A DNA stretch of 35,595 nucleotides from Avoscillospira sp045580485 (GTDB taxonomy: Bacteria; Bacillota; Clostridia; Oscillospirales; Oscillospiraceae), in assembly GCA_045580485.1 (NCBI GenBank), contig JAZNNW010000086.1:1-35595 (forward strand). The letters are read 5' to 3'. A program made the translations under genes and the position numbers. The stretch's first letter is position 1, and each line of letters begins with the position of its first letter. This document shows positions 6,866 to 15,679 of the stretch, piece after piece. The notes under the pieces were generated by a model. That model made no database searches. It was not told the DNA's origin and was given only the letters and a program-made list of their open reading frames with translations.

Positions 6866-8833
6866 ATGGCAATATTCAATGGCCTGAAGAATCTCTTCAG
6901 ACCGAGTTACACTTACATTTACGGCGGGGATTACGGCGTCAGCGTGGCGAGTATGGACGCCGCACAGCTATACAGGACACAGCCCAACCTTCGGGCGGTG
7001 GTGTCTTTCCTGGCTGACAATGCGGCGCAGATTCCAATCAAGGTATATGACCGTGCCGGAGATAACGACAGACCTCGTGTTCTGGATAGCCCTGCCGCAC
7101 TTTTGCTTGCTCAGCCGAACAAGGACATGACTGCTTTCGAGTTTAAGCGGTGGATGTATTCAGACCTGCTCTTGTATGAGCGGTTTTTGACACTGCTTGT
7201 GCGGAGCAAAGACACGGAGAGCGGATGGGAGTTGTATCCGATTCCTGCGGCATGGATTCAATCGTATAAGGGCAAGTCACCGTTCAGCCCCGAGTCAATC
7301 GTGATCGGTGTCAACGGCGGAAGCCCCATAGAAGTCCCATCAGACAAGTTCGTGCTGTTCCACGGATATGACCCGACAGACCCAATGCGCCAGTATTCGA
7401 GGATAAGCGCATTAAAAGAAACCCTCCATGAACAGGTTGAGTCCAATAAATTCCGAAGGCAGATGTGGCACAGGGGCGGTCGCTTTAATGCTTATATTTC
7501 GAGACCGAAAGATGTCCAGCAGTGGAGTGACAGTGCCTTTGAGCGGTTCAAAACGACATTCAAATCTTCCTGGGCCGGCAGTGAAGGGTCAGACGCTGGC
7601 GGAATGCCTATCCTTGAAGATGGCATGGAAATCAAAACGGTTCAGTTTAACTCCCGAGATGCCCAGTGGGCAGAGGCGGTCAAGTTGTCCAGAGAGGACT
7701 GCGCAGCTGTCTACCATGTCAATCCTGCGATGATCTGGCCGGGAAGCGGCATGACCTACGCATCCGCAAGGGACAATGCAAGAGCTCTTTACAATGACTG
7801 CCTTGCTCCTACCTTGATGCAGGCAACAGACAGAATCAATATGAAGATCCTGCCGATGGTAGGGGAAGACAAGGGCCACTACTGCGCCTACGACATCACC
7901 ATCAAGACAGAAGGCACATATGAAGAGAAAGTCGCAACCCTGTCGAGTGCAGTCGGCGCACCGTTCCTGTCCAGGAATGAAGCCAGGGCAAGGCTTGACC
8001 TGCCTGCAATCGAGGGCGGCGATGAGCTGATTACTCCGCTGAACGTCCTCCAGGGCGGTCTGGCGTCACCAAGAGATACGGATCCAACGGTTGAGCGGTA
8101 CAACTCAGCGCCAGAAAATGAAATAAAGACAAAAACAGAAGGTCGAAAGGCTAACGGTGAACCGACAGAAGAGCAGTCGGAGCAAATAACCGAAGTCTAT
8201 CGATCTTTTTTTGATCGCCAGGGGAAATCAGTGATCCCCAAGATTAACAGCAAGGCTGATAACTGGTGGAATGAGGAACGCTGGAACAACGAGCTGACAG
8301 ACGACCTGTTTGCCGTGACTTTCGGTATGAGCACGACTGCTGCTAAGGAAGCTGTAAAAGAGCTCTGGGGCATCGGTGGCGACTATGACGAGGCAAGGAC
8401 AGAAGAGTACATCAAGTCCATGTGCCGAAGGCGTGCGGAAATGGTCAATCAGGCGACAAAGAAAGAGCTGGATGCCGTTCTTGATGAGGATTTCGAGACA
8501 GAAGATGCAGAAAAGTCCACGCCTGAGGGAGTATTCGAGAATGCGAAGGATAACCGGTCTGTCAGTGCTGGTCAGGCATTCGCCGGCGCCTTGATTGCAT
8601 GGAGCCTCATGGAGGTATGCAGACAGAACGAGAAGCCAGGGCAAAACGTATTCAAGACATGGGTAGTGACTTCAGACAACCCGAGAGCATCACATGCAGC
8701 GATGAACGGCGAGACGGTTCCTTATGACCAGCCGTTTTCCAACGGAGCCATGTGGCCCGGAGATATTGACAACCTAGACGTTGAAGACGTGGCGAACTGC
8801 CACTGCATTCTTGAGATAGAAGTAAGAGATTGA
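6866..8833 (+). CDS. portal protein fused to a minor head protein domain
   Basis: 655 residues, well beyond the usual 400-450 of an HK97-type portal. Residues 1-400 are the portal (QPNLRAVVSFLADNAAQIP, VNPAMIWPGSGMTYASARDN). A charged linker follows, then a head-morphogenesis domain of the SPP1 gp7/Mu gpF type that ends WVVTSDNPRASHAAMN ... NCHCILEIEV. So one gene supplies the dodecameric portal and the internal minor head protein. AGGAGGTGA six bases upstream fixes the start. The prohead protease gene follows directly. Confidence 0.92.
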   Translation: MAIFNGLKNLFRPSYTYIYGGDYGVSVASMDAAQLYRTQPNLRAVVSFLADNAAQIPIKVYDRAGDNDRPRVLDSPAALLLAQPNKDMTAFEFKRWMYSDLLLYERFLTLLVRSKDTESGWELYPIPAAWIQSYKGKSPFSPESIVIGVNGGSPIEVPSDKFVLFHGYDPTDPMRQYSRISALKETLHEQVESNKFRRQMWHRGGRFNAYISRPKDVQQWSDSAFERFKTTFKSSWAGSEGSDAGGMPILEDGMEIKTVQFNSRDAQWAEAVKLSREDCAAVYHVNPAMIWPGSGMTYASARDNARALYNDCLAPTLMQATDRINMKILPMVGEDKGHYCAYDITIKTEGTYEEKVATLSSAVGAPFLSRNEARARLDLPAIEGGDELITPLNVLQGGLASPRDTDPTVERYNSAPENEIKTKTEGRKANGEPTEEQSEQITEVYRSFFDRQGKSVIPKINSKADNWWNEERWNNELTDDLFAVTFGMSTTAAKEAVKELWGIGGDYDEARTEEYIKSMCRRRAEMVNQATKKELDAVLDEDFETEDAEKSTPEGVFENAKDNRSVSAGQAFAGALIAWSLMEVCRQNEKPGQNVFKTWVVTSDNPRASHAAMNGETVPYDQPFSNGAMWPGDIDNLDVEDVANCHCILEIEVRD

Positions 8834-8843
8834 GGTGAAAAAG

Positions 8844-9527
8844 ATGATTAAGAATAAAACCTATGAGGTGAAGGCTGATGCCGGCTCAATCACCGGGTAT
8901 GCCTCAACATGGACAAGAGAGCCGGACAGTTACGGCGATGTGGTAGCAAAAGGTGCTTTCCTTGAGTCCATCGAGCAGATTAAAGAATCCGGCAAGGTGT
9001 TGCCGCTGCTGTTTAACCACGATGGCAATAACCTGAATAACTACATTGGCACTGTGACGGAGCTGGAAGAAGATGACCATGGGCTGAAGTTCACGGCTGA
9101 TTTTGATGATACGCCGGAAGGACAGCGAGCAAGGCAGCTTGCGTCAGACGGAAGGCTTGCCAAGTTTTCATTTGCCTATGACGTTCTTGATCAGGGCGAG
9201 GTTGAGCTGGAAGACGGCAGAAAAGCCAATGAGCTCCGCAAGCTGAATATTCACGAAGTCAGCCTTGTTCTCTATCCGGCAAACCCCGACACATCAGTGG
9301 TTGAGGTCAAGGCCGGCAGAAGAAACCGTAAAACAGACGAAGACATCATTAAACAAATCATTGCTCTCGCCAACCAGTTATTGGAAGACGAGATTGATGA
9401 CATAAATGAGCCGGTTGAGGAAGAATCAACTGCCAAATCGGAGGAGCGGGATACCGCCAACGATGAGGAGCAGGCGAGGATGAATCAACTGCTCAAAGGA
9501 GCAAAAGAGTTGCTCAGAAAGGAATAA
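8844..9527 (+). CDS. prohead protease, HK97 (U35/S78) family
   Basis: 227 residues. Typical start KADAGSITGYASTW, then LLFNHD (His59), KFSFAY (Ser109) and IHEVSLVLYPAN (Glu138), the conserved active-site blocks. It cleaves the capsid delta domain and itself during prohead maturation. The ATG at 8844 has AGGTGA five bases upstream; a GTG at 8835 lies inside that ribosome binding site. The C-terminal 70 residues are acidic and may act as a scaffold tail. Confidence 0.93.
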   Translation: MIKNKTYEVKADAGSITGYASTWTREPDSYGDVVAKGAFLESIEQIKESGKVLPLLFNHDGNNLNNYIGTVTELEEDDHGLKFTADFDDTPEGQRARQLASDGRLAKFSFAYDVLDQGEVELEDGRKANELRKLNIHEVSLVLYPANPDTSVVEVKAGRRNRKTDEDIIKQIIALANQLLEDEIDDINEPVEEESTAKSEERDTANDEEQARMNQLLKGAKELLRKE

Positions 9528-9532
9528 AGACT

Positions 9533-10681
9533 ATGACTTTACTTGAAAAGCTTGAAGAGGCAAGAACAGACCTCGAGAAGATTGTAGCTGCAGTTGAAGC
9601 AGGTGAGGACGTAGCCGAAGAAGAAATGGAACAGGCTATGGACGCAGTAAAAACTGCTCAGAAGAACGTAGATAGTGCTGATGAAGCACAGAAACTCATT
9701 AAATCCTTAGAAGCTCCCAAAGAGGAGAAGGCAGACAAAGAGGTGAAAGAAATGCCCAGAAGCATCGGTGAGAATTTTGTAGAACACATTAAATCCATGA
9801 ATGTTGGAAAACGTTTTGACGTATCTGCTCCGGCATTTAAAGCAGCAACTGATACCCAGACTTCTCCTTCTGGGGCAGTTGATTTCGCCACCACATTCGA
9901 CAAAAACGTAGTAGAGGCTGCAAGAACTCCTCTGGTGGTTCGTGATCTGTTTGGAGCAGAGACAATCTCTGGCTCCACACTGGTTTACCTTGTTGAGGGC
10001 GCAATCCAGGGTGCGCCGGCAGTGACAGCAGAGGGCGCTGAGAAACCCCAGGTTCATTTTGCTGATCCGACACCGAAGACAGTATCTCTTGCAAAGATCG
10101 CTTGCCACATCAAAGAGTCTGATGAATATATCAACGACTATCCGTTCCTTGCCTCTGCGATCAACGGACGTCTTCTGTATGAGCTCGGTCTTGTTGAACA
10201 GAATAAACTTGTGACTGACCTTCTGGCAACATCCGGCATTCAGGCAGAAACTGGCTGGGGCGCAAGCTCTACAGCAGCAGATATTGCAGACCTGATCCTT
10301 GATGCGGCAATGAAGGTACAGCAGAATTCCGGATTCCCGGCAGACGCTATCCTGATCAACCCCACTGACTGGTATTCCCTGAGAATCGCTAAAGATGGCG
10401 AGGATCGCTACTATGGCGGCGGCTTCTTTGGCACACAGGCAGTTGCTGACGTATGGGGTATCCCGGTATGCGTAACTACTGCAGTTGCAGCTGGCAAGAT
10501 CGTTGTTGGCGCATTTAAGACCTGTGCATCTGTTGTCCAGAATGGTGGTGTATCTGTTGAGGCGGTTAACACCAATGAAGACGACTTTGTAAAGAACCTC
10601 ATGACTATCCGCGCAGAAGAGAGACTTGCTCTTGCTGTAAGACGTCCTGCAGGCTTCTGCCATATCACAAAGGCATCCTGA
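9533..10681 (+). CDS. major capsid protein, HK97 gp5 family
   Basis: 382 residues. Residues 1-100 are a charged coiled-coil delta domain that acts as scaffold. The HK97 fold follows (VVRDLFGAETISGSTLVYL, INPTDWYSLRIAKD, GIPVCVTTAVAAGKIVVGAF, IRAEERLALAVRRPAGF). By analogy with HK97, cleavage probably occurs close to Lys103 (inference). AAAGGAATAAAGACT precedes the ATG. A stem-loop with a T-rich tail lies after the gene and could reduce expression of the genes beyond. Confidence 0.95.
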   Translation: MTLLEKLEEARTDLEKIVAAVEAGEDVAEEEMEQAMDAVKTAQKNVDSADEAQKLIKSLEAPKEEKADKEVKEMPRSIGENFVEHIKSMNVGKRFDVSAPAFKAATDTQTSPSGAVDFATTFDKNVVEAARTPLVVRDLFGAETISGSTLVYLVEGAIQGAPAVTAEGAEKPQVHFADPTPKTVSLAKIACHIKESDEYINDYPFLASAINGRLLYELGLVEQNKLVTDLLATSGIQAETGWGASSTAADIADLILDAAMKVQQNSGFPADAILINPTDWYSLRIAKDGEDRYYGGGFFGTQAVADVWGIPVCVTTAVAAGKIVVGAFKTCASVVQNGGVSVEAVNTNEDDFVKNLMTIRAEERLALAVRRPAGFCHITKAS

Positions 10682-10704
10682 TCGTTGCCTGATGGTAACT
10701 AACG

Positions 10705-10731
10705 GGGAGGGCTCATCGCTCTCCCTTTATT
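10705..10731 (+). terminator. terminator-like hairpin after the capsid gene
   Basis: GGGAGGGC pairs with GCTCTCCC (one G-T pair) around a five-base loop and is followed by TTTATT. The interrupted T tract suggests partial termination, which would keep capsid mRNA above that of the connector genes. Confidence 0.6.
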
Positions 10732-10748
10732 GCTGAAAGGAGCGAAAG

Positions 10749-10907
10749 ATGGCTTTAAAAGAATATAAGTGGAGAGGCGGAATCTGGCAGATTGCGGACG
10801 AGGACCTGCATCTTTATCCGGGAGCCGAGCCAGTAGAAGCCAAACCCAAAACAAAAGAAAAAAAGACCCCAACAAACAAGTCCCGCCGCAGTCCTAAAAA
10901 TAAATGA
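10749..10907 (+). CDS. small basic head-region protein
   Basis: 52 residues, with AAAGGAG upstream of the ATG. The first half (MALKEYKWRGGIWQIADEDL) is folded-looking. The second half is a Lys/Pro-rich basic tail. It ends in an ATGA overlap with the connector gene. Short proteins of this type between capsid and connector are common in siphophages. No function can be assigned. Confidence 0.65.
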   Translation: MALKEYKWRGGIWQIADEDLHLYPGAEPVEAKPKTKEKKTPTNKSRRSPKNK

Positions 10908-11494
10908 GGACAGTTTGGGGTTATGAAGTAAGCGATGAAGTTGAGCCGATTATTACAGTCACACAGTTCAACGAAATGACAGGTGGTGCATATGCCGGCA
11001 ATCTCAGAGTAGAGTCGGCTATCAATGCAGCTGCTCAGGCGGTCCGGAATTACTGCGGATGGCACATCTGTCCATCAATGGAGTGTACAGCCTATCCCAT
11101 CGGCGAGGGCAAGCTCCTGCGGCTTCCGGCGGCGTATGTGTCATCAGTGGACTCAGTAGTTGAAGATGGTGTTGAATTGACGACAGGCCAGTTTGAATGG
11201 AGACGTGACGGCCTCATGAGGCGTTCGTGTTTCAAAAATTGGTCAAATAGTTGGAGCGGAATCGAAGTAACTTATCAGGCTGGCTTCGACATCGAGGCAG
11301 TTCCGGATCTGGCTGAAGCAATATGCTCGATCGCATCCGGAGTGCTTGCTGTGGCTCCCGGAGTCACATCCGAGTCGGCAGACGGAGTCAGTATAAGCTA
11401 CAGCGCATCTGCATCCAGTATCGCCGCATCGCTTACAGTTGCACAGAAAAGCGCACTCGCACCTTACAAGGTGGTGAACAGCCATGCCACTTAG
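10904..11494 (+). CDS. head-tail connector protein (HK97 gp6-like adaptor)
   Basis: 196 residues. A helical N-terminus (LRVESAINAAAQAVRNYCGWHI) precedes beta strands with LRLPAAYVSSVDSVVEDG and IEVTYQAGFD, then a helical end. This is the adaptor that binds below the portal and seals the packaged head. No strong ribosome binding site is present; the ATG overlaps the stop of the preceding gene, so translation is probably coupled. Confidence 0.78.
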   Translation: MRTVWGYEVSDEVEPIITVTQFNEMTGGAYAGNLRVESAINAAAQAVRNYCGWHICPSMECTAYPIGEGKLLRLPAAYVSSVDSVVEDGVELTTGQFEWRRDGLMRRSCFKNWSNSWSGIEVTYQAGFDIEAVPDLAEAICSIASGVLAVAPGVTSESADGVSISYSASASSIAASLTVAQKSALAPYKVVNSHAT

Positions 11495-11822
11495 CTTCTT
11501 CAGAGACTCGGTGGTGAGACAGAGGGCGGCCCTAAGTACGAAGAATGGAATGGAATACCATGACTGGTCGGACCCTGACGAGTTGACTATAAACAATGTT
11601 CAGGTGACGGCTCAGGCAACCTCCAGGGACTTCGAAGGGAGGCTTTTGAATGTCACAGACCGAAGAACGCTGCGGGCCAATTATGATGCGGATATAAAGG
11701 CGGGAGACCGCATCATCTGGAATGGCGAGACATACGAGACTGACGGAGAGGTGTTCCACACAAAGTCTCCGACAGGACGCGTGTCCACTACCCGGTGCAC
11801 ATTAGTGAGGTGGAATGGCTGA
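11484..11822 (+). CDS. head closure protein (SPP1 gp16/HK97 gp7-like)
   Basis: 112 residues, beta-rich: SFFRDSVVRQRA, then DWSDPDELTINNVQV and IKAGDRIIWNGETYETDGEV, the barrel strands typical of head-closure proteins. It joins the connector to the tail. AAGGTGGTGA before the ATG supports the start. It overlaps the connector gene by 11 bp and the next gene by one base. Confidence 0.7.
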   Translation: MPLSFFRDSVVRQRAALSTKNGMEYHDWSDPDELTINNVQVTAQATSRDFEGRLLNVTDRRTLRANYDADIKAGDRIIWNGETYETDGEVFHTKSPTGRVSTTRCTLVRWNG

Positions 11823-12064
11823 TGGGCGCAAAGATTCAAATTGAACATATCAGTTCTGGATGGATTGAAGTATTTAAATCCGCTGAAATGCAAGAAGTGG
11901 TGAACAGTGCCGGGGAGAGGATCGCGAGCGAGGCTGGCGAACATTTTTATTATTCCCCGGCTGCGAACAGCAGATTCACGGCAGGCGGATTCGTATCCTC
12001 TGACACTTATGGAGCATACGAAGAGGCGACAGATAAGGTGCTGACAAAGGCGGTGCACAGATGA
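11822..12064 (+). CDS. HK97 gp10-like head-tail joining protein, short form
   Basis: 80 residues (MGAKIQIEHISSGWIEVFKSAEMQEVV, then a helix with ASEAG, and GYxSSDTYGAYE-type strands). Position between head closure and tail terminator, together with size and helix-strand order, fits the gp10 family, although this copy is shorter than the usual 110-150. TGATG overlap with the preceding gene; GAGGTGG upstream. Confidence 0.55.
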   Translation: MGAKIQIEHISSGWIEVFKSAEMQEVVNSAGERIASEAGEHFYYSPAANSRFTAGGFVSSDTYGAYEEATDKVLTKAVHR

Positions 12065-12459
12065 GAGCAAGTTTAGATATTGAAACCGGTTTATACAGTG
12101 TGCTTGAAAATAACGGATATAGCGCATCTGCGCACTCGATTCCTGCATCGCTTGGGGAGACCTTGCCACATATCCATGTAACACGGACGGGCGGCTATAC
12201 GTCAGATATGGTCATTGAGAACAACAGTATCGACTTTGATGTTTACGCAGAAGATGAGGCTGCTGCCATGACGGCGGCATCCAATCTTTGCGGATTTGTT
12301 CGTGATCTTACTGGTGATTTTATTGGCGATTCGCCTTGCTACAGCGTTGACGTCACTACACTGCCGTATTCTAATCCAGATCCCAGACATCCTAATATTT
12401 CTCGTGCGACATTTAAGACGCAAATCTTAACGAGAGTGAAAGGAGCATTTTATGCCTAA
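12061..12459 (+). CDS. tail terminator/completion protein
   Basis: 132 residues: helical start (LDIETGLYSVLENNGYSA), PHIHVTRTGGYTSDM, a strand with IDFDVYAEDEAAAMTAASNLCGFVRDL and a basic end. The fold order and place in the operon match the gp17-like tail terminator proteins that cap the tail tube. Overlaps both neighbours by a few bases. Named mainly from position. Confidence 0.6.
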   Translation: MRASLDIETGLYSVLENNGYSASAHSIPASLGETLPHIHVTRTGGYTSDMVIENNSIDFDVYAEDEAAAMTAASNLCGFVRDLTGDFIGDSPCYSVDVTTLPYSNPDPRHPNISRATFKTQILTRVKGAFYA

Positions 12460-13045
12460 TACTAAAGACGTGCGCATTGGCGCACCTGATCAGAAAACTA
12501 CAGGAGCAATTAAGCACGCACCTGTCGGCACTGCGCTGCCGGTACTTACTGACATCACAAAGGCAGCTGTAACTCTTAACGAAGCATTTGTTGGTGACGA
12601 GTATGTGTCCGAGGACGGTCTTACCTTAACACCTTCCATGAGCACGACTGAAATCAAGGACTGGAGCGGCTCTACTGTTCGTAAAGTCCTTGAGTCCTTT
12701 GACGGAACACTCAGCTGGACGATGATCTCGACCAACCAGGGCGCAATGGAAGTCGCTTTCGGCGAAGACTTTGTTACAACAGCTGCGGCAAGCACAACGC
12801 ATGGTGTACAGACAAGGACAGCTCTTGGTGCTCATCTTCCTGAGGCTCAGTCTTGGGTGTTCTTGATGAAGGACGGAGATGCGAGGGTTGTCATCGTTGT
12901 GCCTAACGGACAGGTGACAGAGGTTGGTGAAGTGACATTCGCTTCCAATGCGGCGATCGGCTGGCAGGTAACACTGTCCTGCTATCCTGATAGCAGTGGC
13001 GAGTGCATCTACATCATGACCGATGACGGAGTAGTAACAGCTTAA
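12452..13045 (+). CDS. major tail tube protein
   Basis: 197 residues, beta-rich (DEYVSEDGLTLTPSMSTTEIKDWSGSTVRKV, EVTFASNAAIGWQVTLSCYPDSSG). Tube proteins of Firmicute siphophages share this TEIKDW-like segment and end strand. It precedes the tail chaperone pair and tape measure, as expected. AAAGGAGCATTTT precedes the ATG. Confidence 0.8.
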   Translation: MPNTKDVRIGAPDQKTTGAIKHAPVGTALPVLTDITKAAVTLNEAFVGDEYVSEDGLTLTPSMSTTEIKDWSGSTVRKVLESFDGTLSWTMISTNQGAMEVAFGEDFVTTAAASTTHGVQTRTALGAHLPEAQSWVFLMKDGDARVVIVVPNGQVTEVGEVTFASNAAIGWQVTLSCYPDSSGECIYIMTDDGVVTA

Positions 13046-13072
13046 TTTGCAGTTATAGAGAGGAGTGCGACC

Positions 13073-13354
13073 ATGAGAAGGTTCGGAGAAGAGAAGCAGG
13101 AGTTCTTCAGATTTCAGCTGGCTGATGACGACAAGGTGTACGAGATACCCCTTGCAGCATCCATGCCGGCAACACTCATCCTTAAGTTGAAGGAAGAATT
13201 TGACGAGGGCAGAGGCTTTGAGTCGCAGCTGAAAATGCTCAGAAAATACATGGGCGATGTGGTTGACGAACTCACTTCCTCTACAGCCATGGACATATTG
13301 AACGGATGGGTGAAGGCATCCTCGGAACAGGGTGCTGAAGTGGGGGAATCCTGA
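13073..13354 (+). CDS. tail assembly chaperone, upstream product (gpG-like)
   Basis: 93 residues (FFRFQLADDDKVYEIPLAASMPATLILKL, then a helical half). It keeps the tape measure soluble while tube subunits assemble around it. GAGAGGAG upstream. A five-G run at 13342-13346 lies two codons before the stop and just inside the overlap with the next frame, so part of the ribosomes probably slip by -1 to make a longer protein with the 13339-13728 frame. Confidence 0.75.
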   Translation: MRRFGEEKQEFFRFQLADDDKVYEIPLAASMPATLILKLKEEFDEGRGFESQLKMLRKYMGDVVDELTSSTAMDILNGWVKASSEQGAEVGES

Positions 13355-13728
13355 GCCTTGTCCAGATCATAAGCAGACATGATCGTGCTCTCGAGTATGA
13401 TTTGATGACGCGGACAGGGCGAACCCTTGACGAGTTAATGAGTATAGGGGCGGCTGGAAAGGTCGCCCTTTTGTCATTTATAAAGTACCTGCCTCCAGAT
13501 TCGGCACTGAATCAGGCAATGAATCCGAAAGACGAATACGGAGCATGGTACACCACTGCCAAGACAAATGGGATTCTGGCCGACCTTTTTGATGTATTCG
13601 TTGCGGCGAACACCAAGAAAGGAAGAAAGCCTCAGACATATCCGAGACCGCATAAGAATCAAAAACTCGGCAGTGGAGCGATACCAATCTCTCAATTCTG
13701 GGATTGGTGGAATAAAGGTGGTGAGTAA
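13339..13728 (+). CDS. tail assembly chaperone, frameshift extension (gpT-like, DUF5361-like)
   Basis: This frame opens right after a TGA at 13336-13338. It reads ILSLVQIISRHDRALEYDL, then MTRTGRTLDELM, LPPDSALNQAM and TNGILADLFDVF, the DUF5361-type downstream chaperone. No ATG, GTG or TTG exists before the TTG at 13402 and ATG at 13405, which would cut off the conserved HDRALEYDL segment. The sensible reading is a -1 frameshift from the preceding gene at GGGGG (13342-13346), as in lambda G/GT and most siphophages. Confidence 0.72.
   Translation, partial: SGGILSLVQIISRHDRALEYDLMTRTGRTLDELMSIGAAGKVALLSFIKYLPPDSALNQAMNPKDEYGAWYTTAKTNGILADLFDVFVAANTKKGRKPQTYPRPHKNQKLGSGAIPISQFWDWWNKGGE
13342..13354 (+). 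other. candidate -1 programmed frameshift site
   Basis: In the upstream frame the codons are GTG GGG GAA TCC TGA. A -1 slip on the G run keeps full GGG pairing in the P site. It is not a perfect X-XXY-YYZ heptamer because the A-site codon GAA becomes GGA. The stop follows two codons later, a common stimulator of slippage. Confidence 0.5.
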
Positions 13729-13729
13729 A

Positions 13730-15679
13730 TTGGCTTCTGGAGGAATAGAGATTGCTCGTGCATATGTCACGATCATACCGAAATCAGACGGAACATCTGG
13801 TGAAGTCATCAACTCAGTTGTCGACCCTGTTGCGGATGCCGGTGAAAAAGCCGGTGGGATGTTTAATACAGGGCTCGGCAAAACATTGGCAAAATTTGCT
13901 GTTCCTGCTGCCATTGTCGGCACATTGGTTGGTGTCGGCAAGGCAGGCTTCAAGGCATACGAAGAAGTACAGGGCGGCATGAATAATGTAATCAAGGCTA
14001 CCGGGGCAACCGGTCAGTCTGCGAAAGAACTTGAGAAAGTATACAAAGAGGTTGCCGGAAACGTAGTCGGTGACTTCGACACGATCGGAGCTGCCATCGG
14101 TGAATTGAATACAAGATTCGGGCTGCAGGGCGACGAGCTTGAGGCAGCTTCCGAACAAACAATGAAATATGCAAAAGTCACTGGGCAGGACGCCAAGCAA
14201 GCCGTGGTGGACGTCAGCCGGATGATGAATAACGCTGGCATATCCGCGGAGGACTACGGCAAGGTGCTTGATGAATTAACTGTTGCCGGTCAGCAGTCCG
14301 GCATAGAGGTCGGAACGCTTGCCAAATCAGTGACCCAGAACGCATCAAGCTTCAAAGAATTGGGATTCTCGACAGAAGAGTCCATCGCAATGCTTGCTCA
14401 ATTTGAGAAGTCCGGAGCGAACACTTCAACGATCCTGTCTGGAATGAAGCGAGGCGTTGCAAACTGGGCGAAGGAGGGCAAGAGTGCCAAAGATGGCTTT
14501 AATGAATTTGTTAAAGGCGTTCAGGACGGCTCTGTGACCAGCGCGGATGCTGTTGAGATGTTCGGTTCTCGTGCCGGCATCGAGATGTTTAACGCGGCTC
14601 AAAAAGGACAGCTTAACTTCCAGGATATGTACGCAGCCATTACCGGCGAGAGCTCCGGGGCTCTTGATCAGGTCTACAACGATACCCTGACTGCCTCCGA
14701 AAAGATGAGCCTTGCATGGCAGAACGTAAAGCTTGGCGGGGCTGAGCTGTTTGCCCCTATTGGAGAAGCCATCGGGAATGTGCTGTCAACAAAGATTATC
14801 CCGACTATCCAGACGGCGGTGCAAAAAATCGAGCCTATGATGGCTAAATTTAAAGAGTTCTACGACAAGCACATCAAGCCTGTCCTTGATACAGTTGTGG
14901 CAGCTGTCGCACCTGTTGTCAGCGAGCTTGCGAGCTGGGTCGGCTCAGCGGTCAAGGAAATTGGCAGTGTGTTCGGCGCTGTCATGCCTGACATTCTCAA
15001 TATCGTCCAGACGGTCATTCCGCCTGCGATGGGGATTATCAAGGCACAGATGGAAAACGTCAAGGCTGTGGTGGTTCCGGTGTGGAATGCCATCAAGCCG
15101 GTTGTCATCAATGTTATGCATGGAATTGCAGCGGTCGTCAGGACGGTATGGCCTATCATCACAAACGTCATTAAAAAGGCCGTCAAGACAATCAAGACAG
15201 TTATTGAAGGAATCAAGACAGTAGTCAGCAAGGTTACAGGAACATTCAACAAGGTCAAAACAGCGATTACAAAACCGATCGAGACGGCAAGAACCACTAT
15301 TCAGAAGGCAATCGACAAGATCAAGAGCATCATTAACAAAGTTAAGCTGAAGCTCCCGCATTTCAGTCTTCCACATTTTTCTGTTTCCGGCGGCAAGGCC
15401 CCGTTTGGCATCGGCGGCAAAGGCTCAATGCCAAAGTTTTCGGTTAAGTGGTACGCGGAAGGCGGTATCTTTGACGGTCCCTCGCTGATAGGTGTCGGTG
15501 AAAAAGGGACGGAGGCCGTTATCCCTCTGGATCCATTTTGGAAGAAGTTAGACAACCTGGAGAGAGATGGTGGCGACACCATCATCACCAACCACATCAC
15601 TGTCGATGGTGCGGAGAATCCTGAGGATTTCGCAAATCGCTTCGTGCGTCAGTTACAGATGCAGATAAGGACGGCATAA
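13730..15679 (+). CDS. tape measure protein
   Basis: 649 residues from a TTG at 13730, which has GGTGGTGA five bases upstream. The N-terminal ARAYVTIIPKSDG is a standard tape-measure opening. A Gly/Ala-rich hydrophobic segment follows (LAKFAVPAAIVGTLVGVGKAG), then the phage minor-tail domain with QTMKYAKVTGQDAKQAVVDV. Long Ile/Val/Lys helical repeats lead to the closing GGIFDGPSLIGVGEKGTEAVIPL motif. It sets tail length; 649 residues at about 0.15 nm each suggest a tail near 100 nm (inference). Confidence 0.92.
   Translation: MASGGIEIARAYVTIIPKSDGTSGEVINSVVDPVADAGEKAGGMFNTGLGKTLAKFAVPAAIVGTLVGVGKAGFKAYEEVQGGMNNVIKATGATGQSAKELEKVYKEVAGNVVGDFDTIGAAIGELNTRFGLQGDELEAASEQTMKYAKVTGQDAKQAVVDVSRMMNNAGISAEDYGKVLDELTVAGQQSGIEVGTLAKSVTQNASSFKELGFSTEESIAMLAQFEKSGANTSTILSGMKRGVANWAKEGKSAKDGFNEFVKGVQDGSVTSADAVEMFGSRAGIEMFNAAQKGQLNFQDMYAAITGESSGALDQVYNDTLTASEKMSLAWQNVKLGGAELFAPIGEAIGNVLSTKIIPTIQTAVQKIEPMMAKFKEFYDKHIKPVLDTVVAAVAPVVSELASWVGSAVKEIGSVFGAVMPDILNIVQTVIPPAMGIIKAQMENVKAVVVPVWNAIKPVVINVMHGIAAVVRTVWPIITNVIKKAVKTIKTVIEGIKTVVSKVTGTFNKVKTAITKPIETARTTIQKAIDKIKSIINKVKLKLPHFSLPHFSVSGGKAPFGIGGKGSMPKFSVKWYAEGGIFDGPSLIGVGEKGTEAVIPLDPFWKKLDNLERDGGDTIITNHITVDGAENPEDFANRFVRQLQMQIRTA

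Noticed and set aside
9707..10663. 318-codon open frame on the minus strand across the capsid gene
   Set aside because: It is antisense to a clear HK97 capsid gene, has no ribosome binding site and a Cys/Arg-rich composition typical of a shadow frame.
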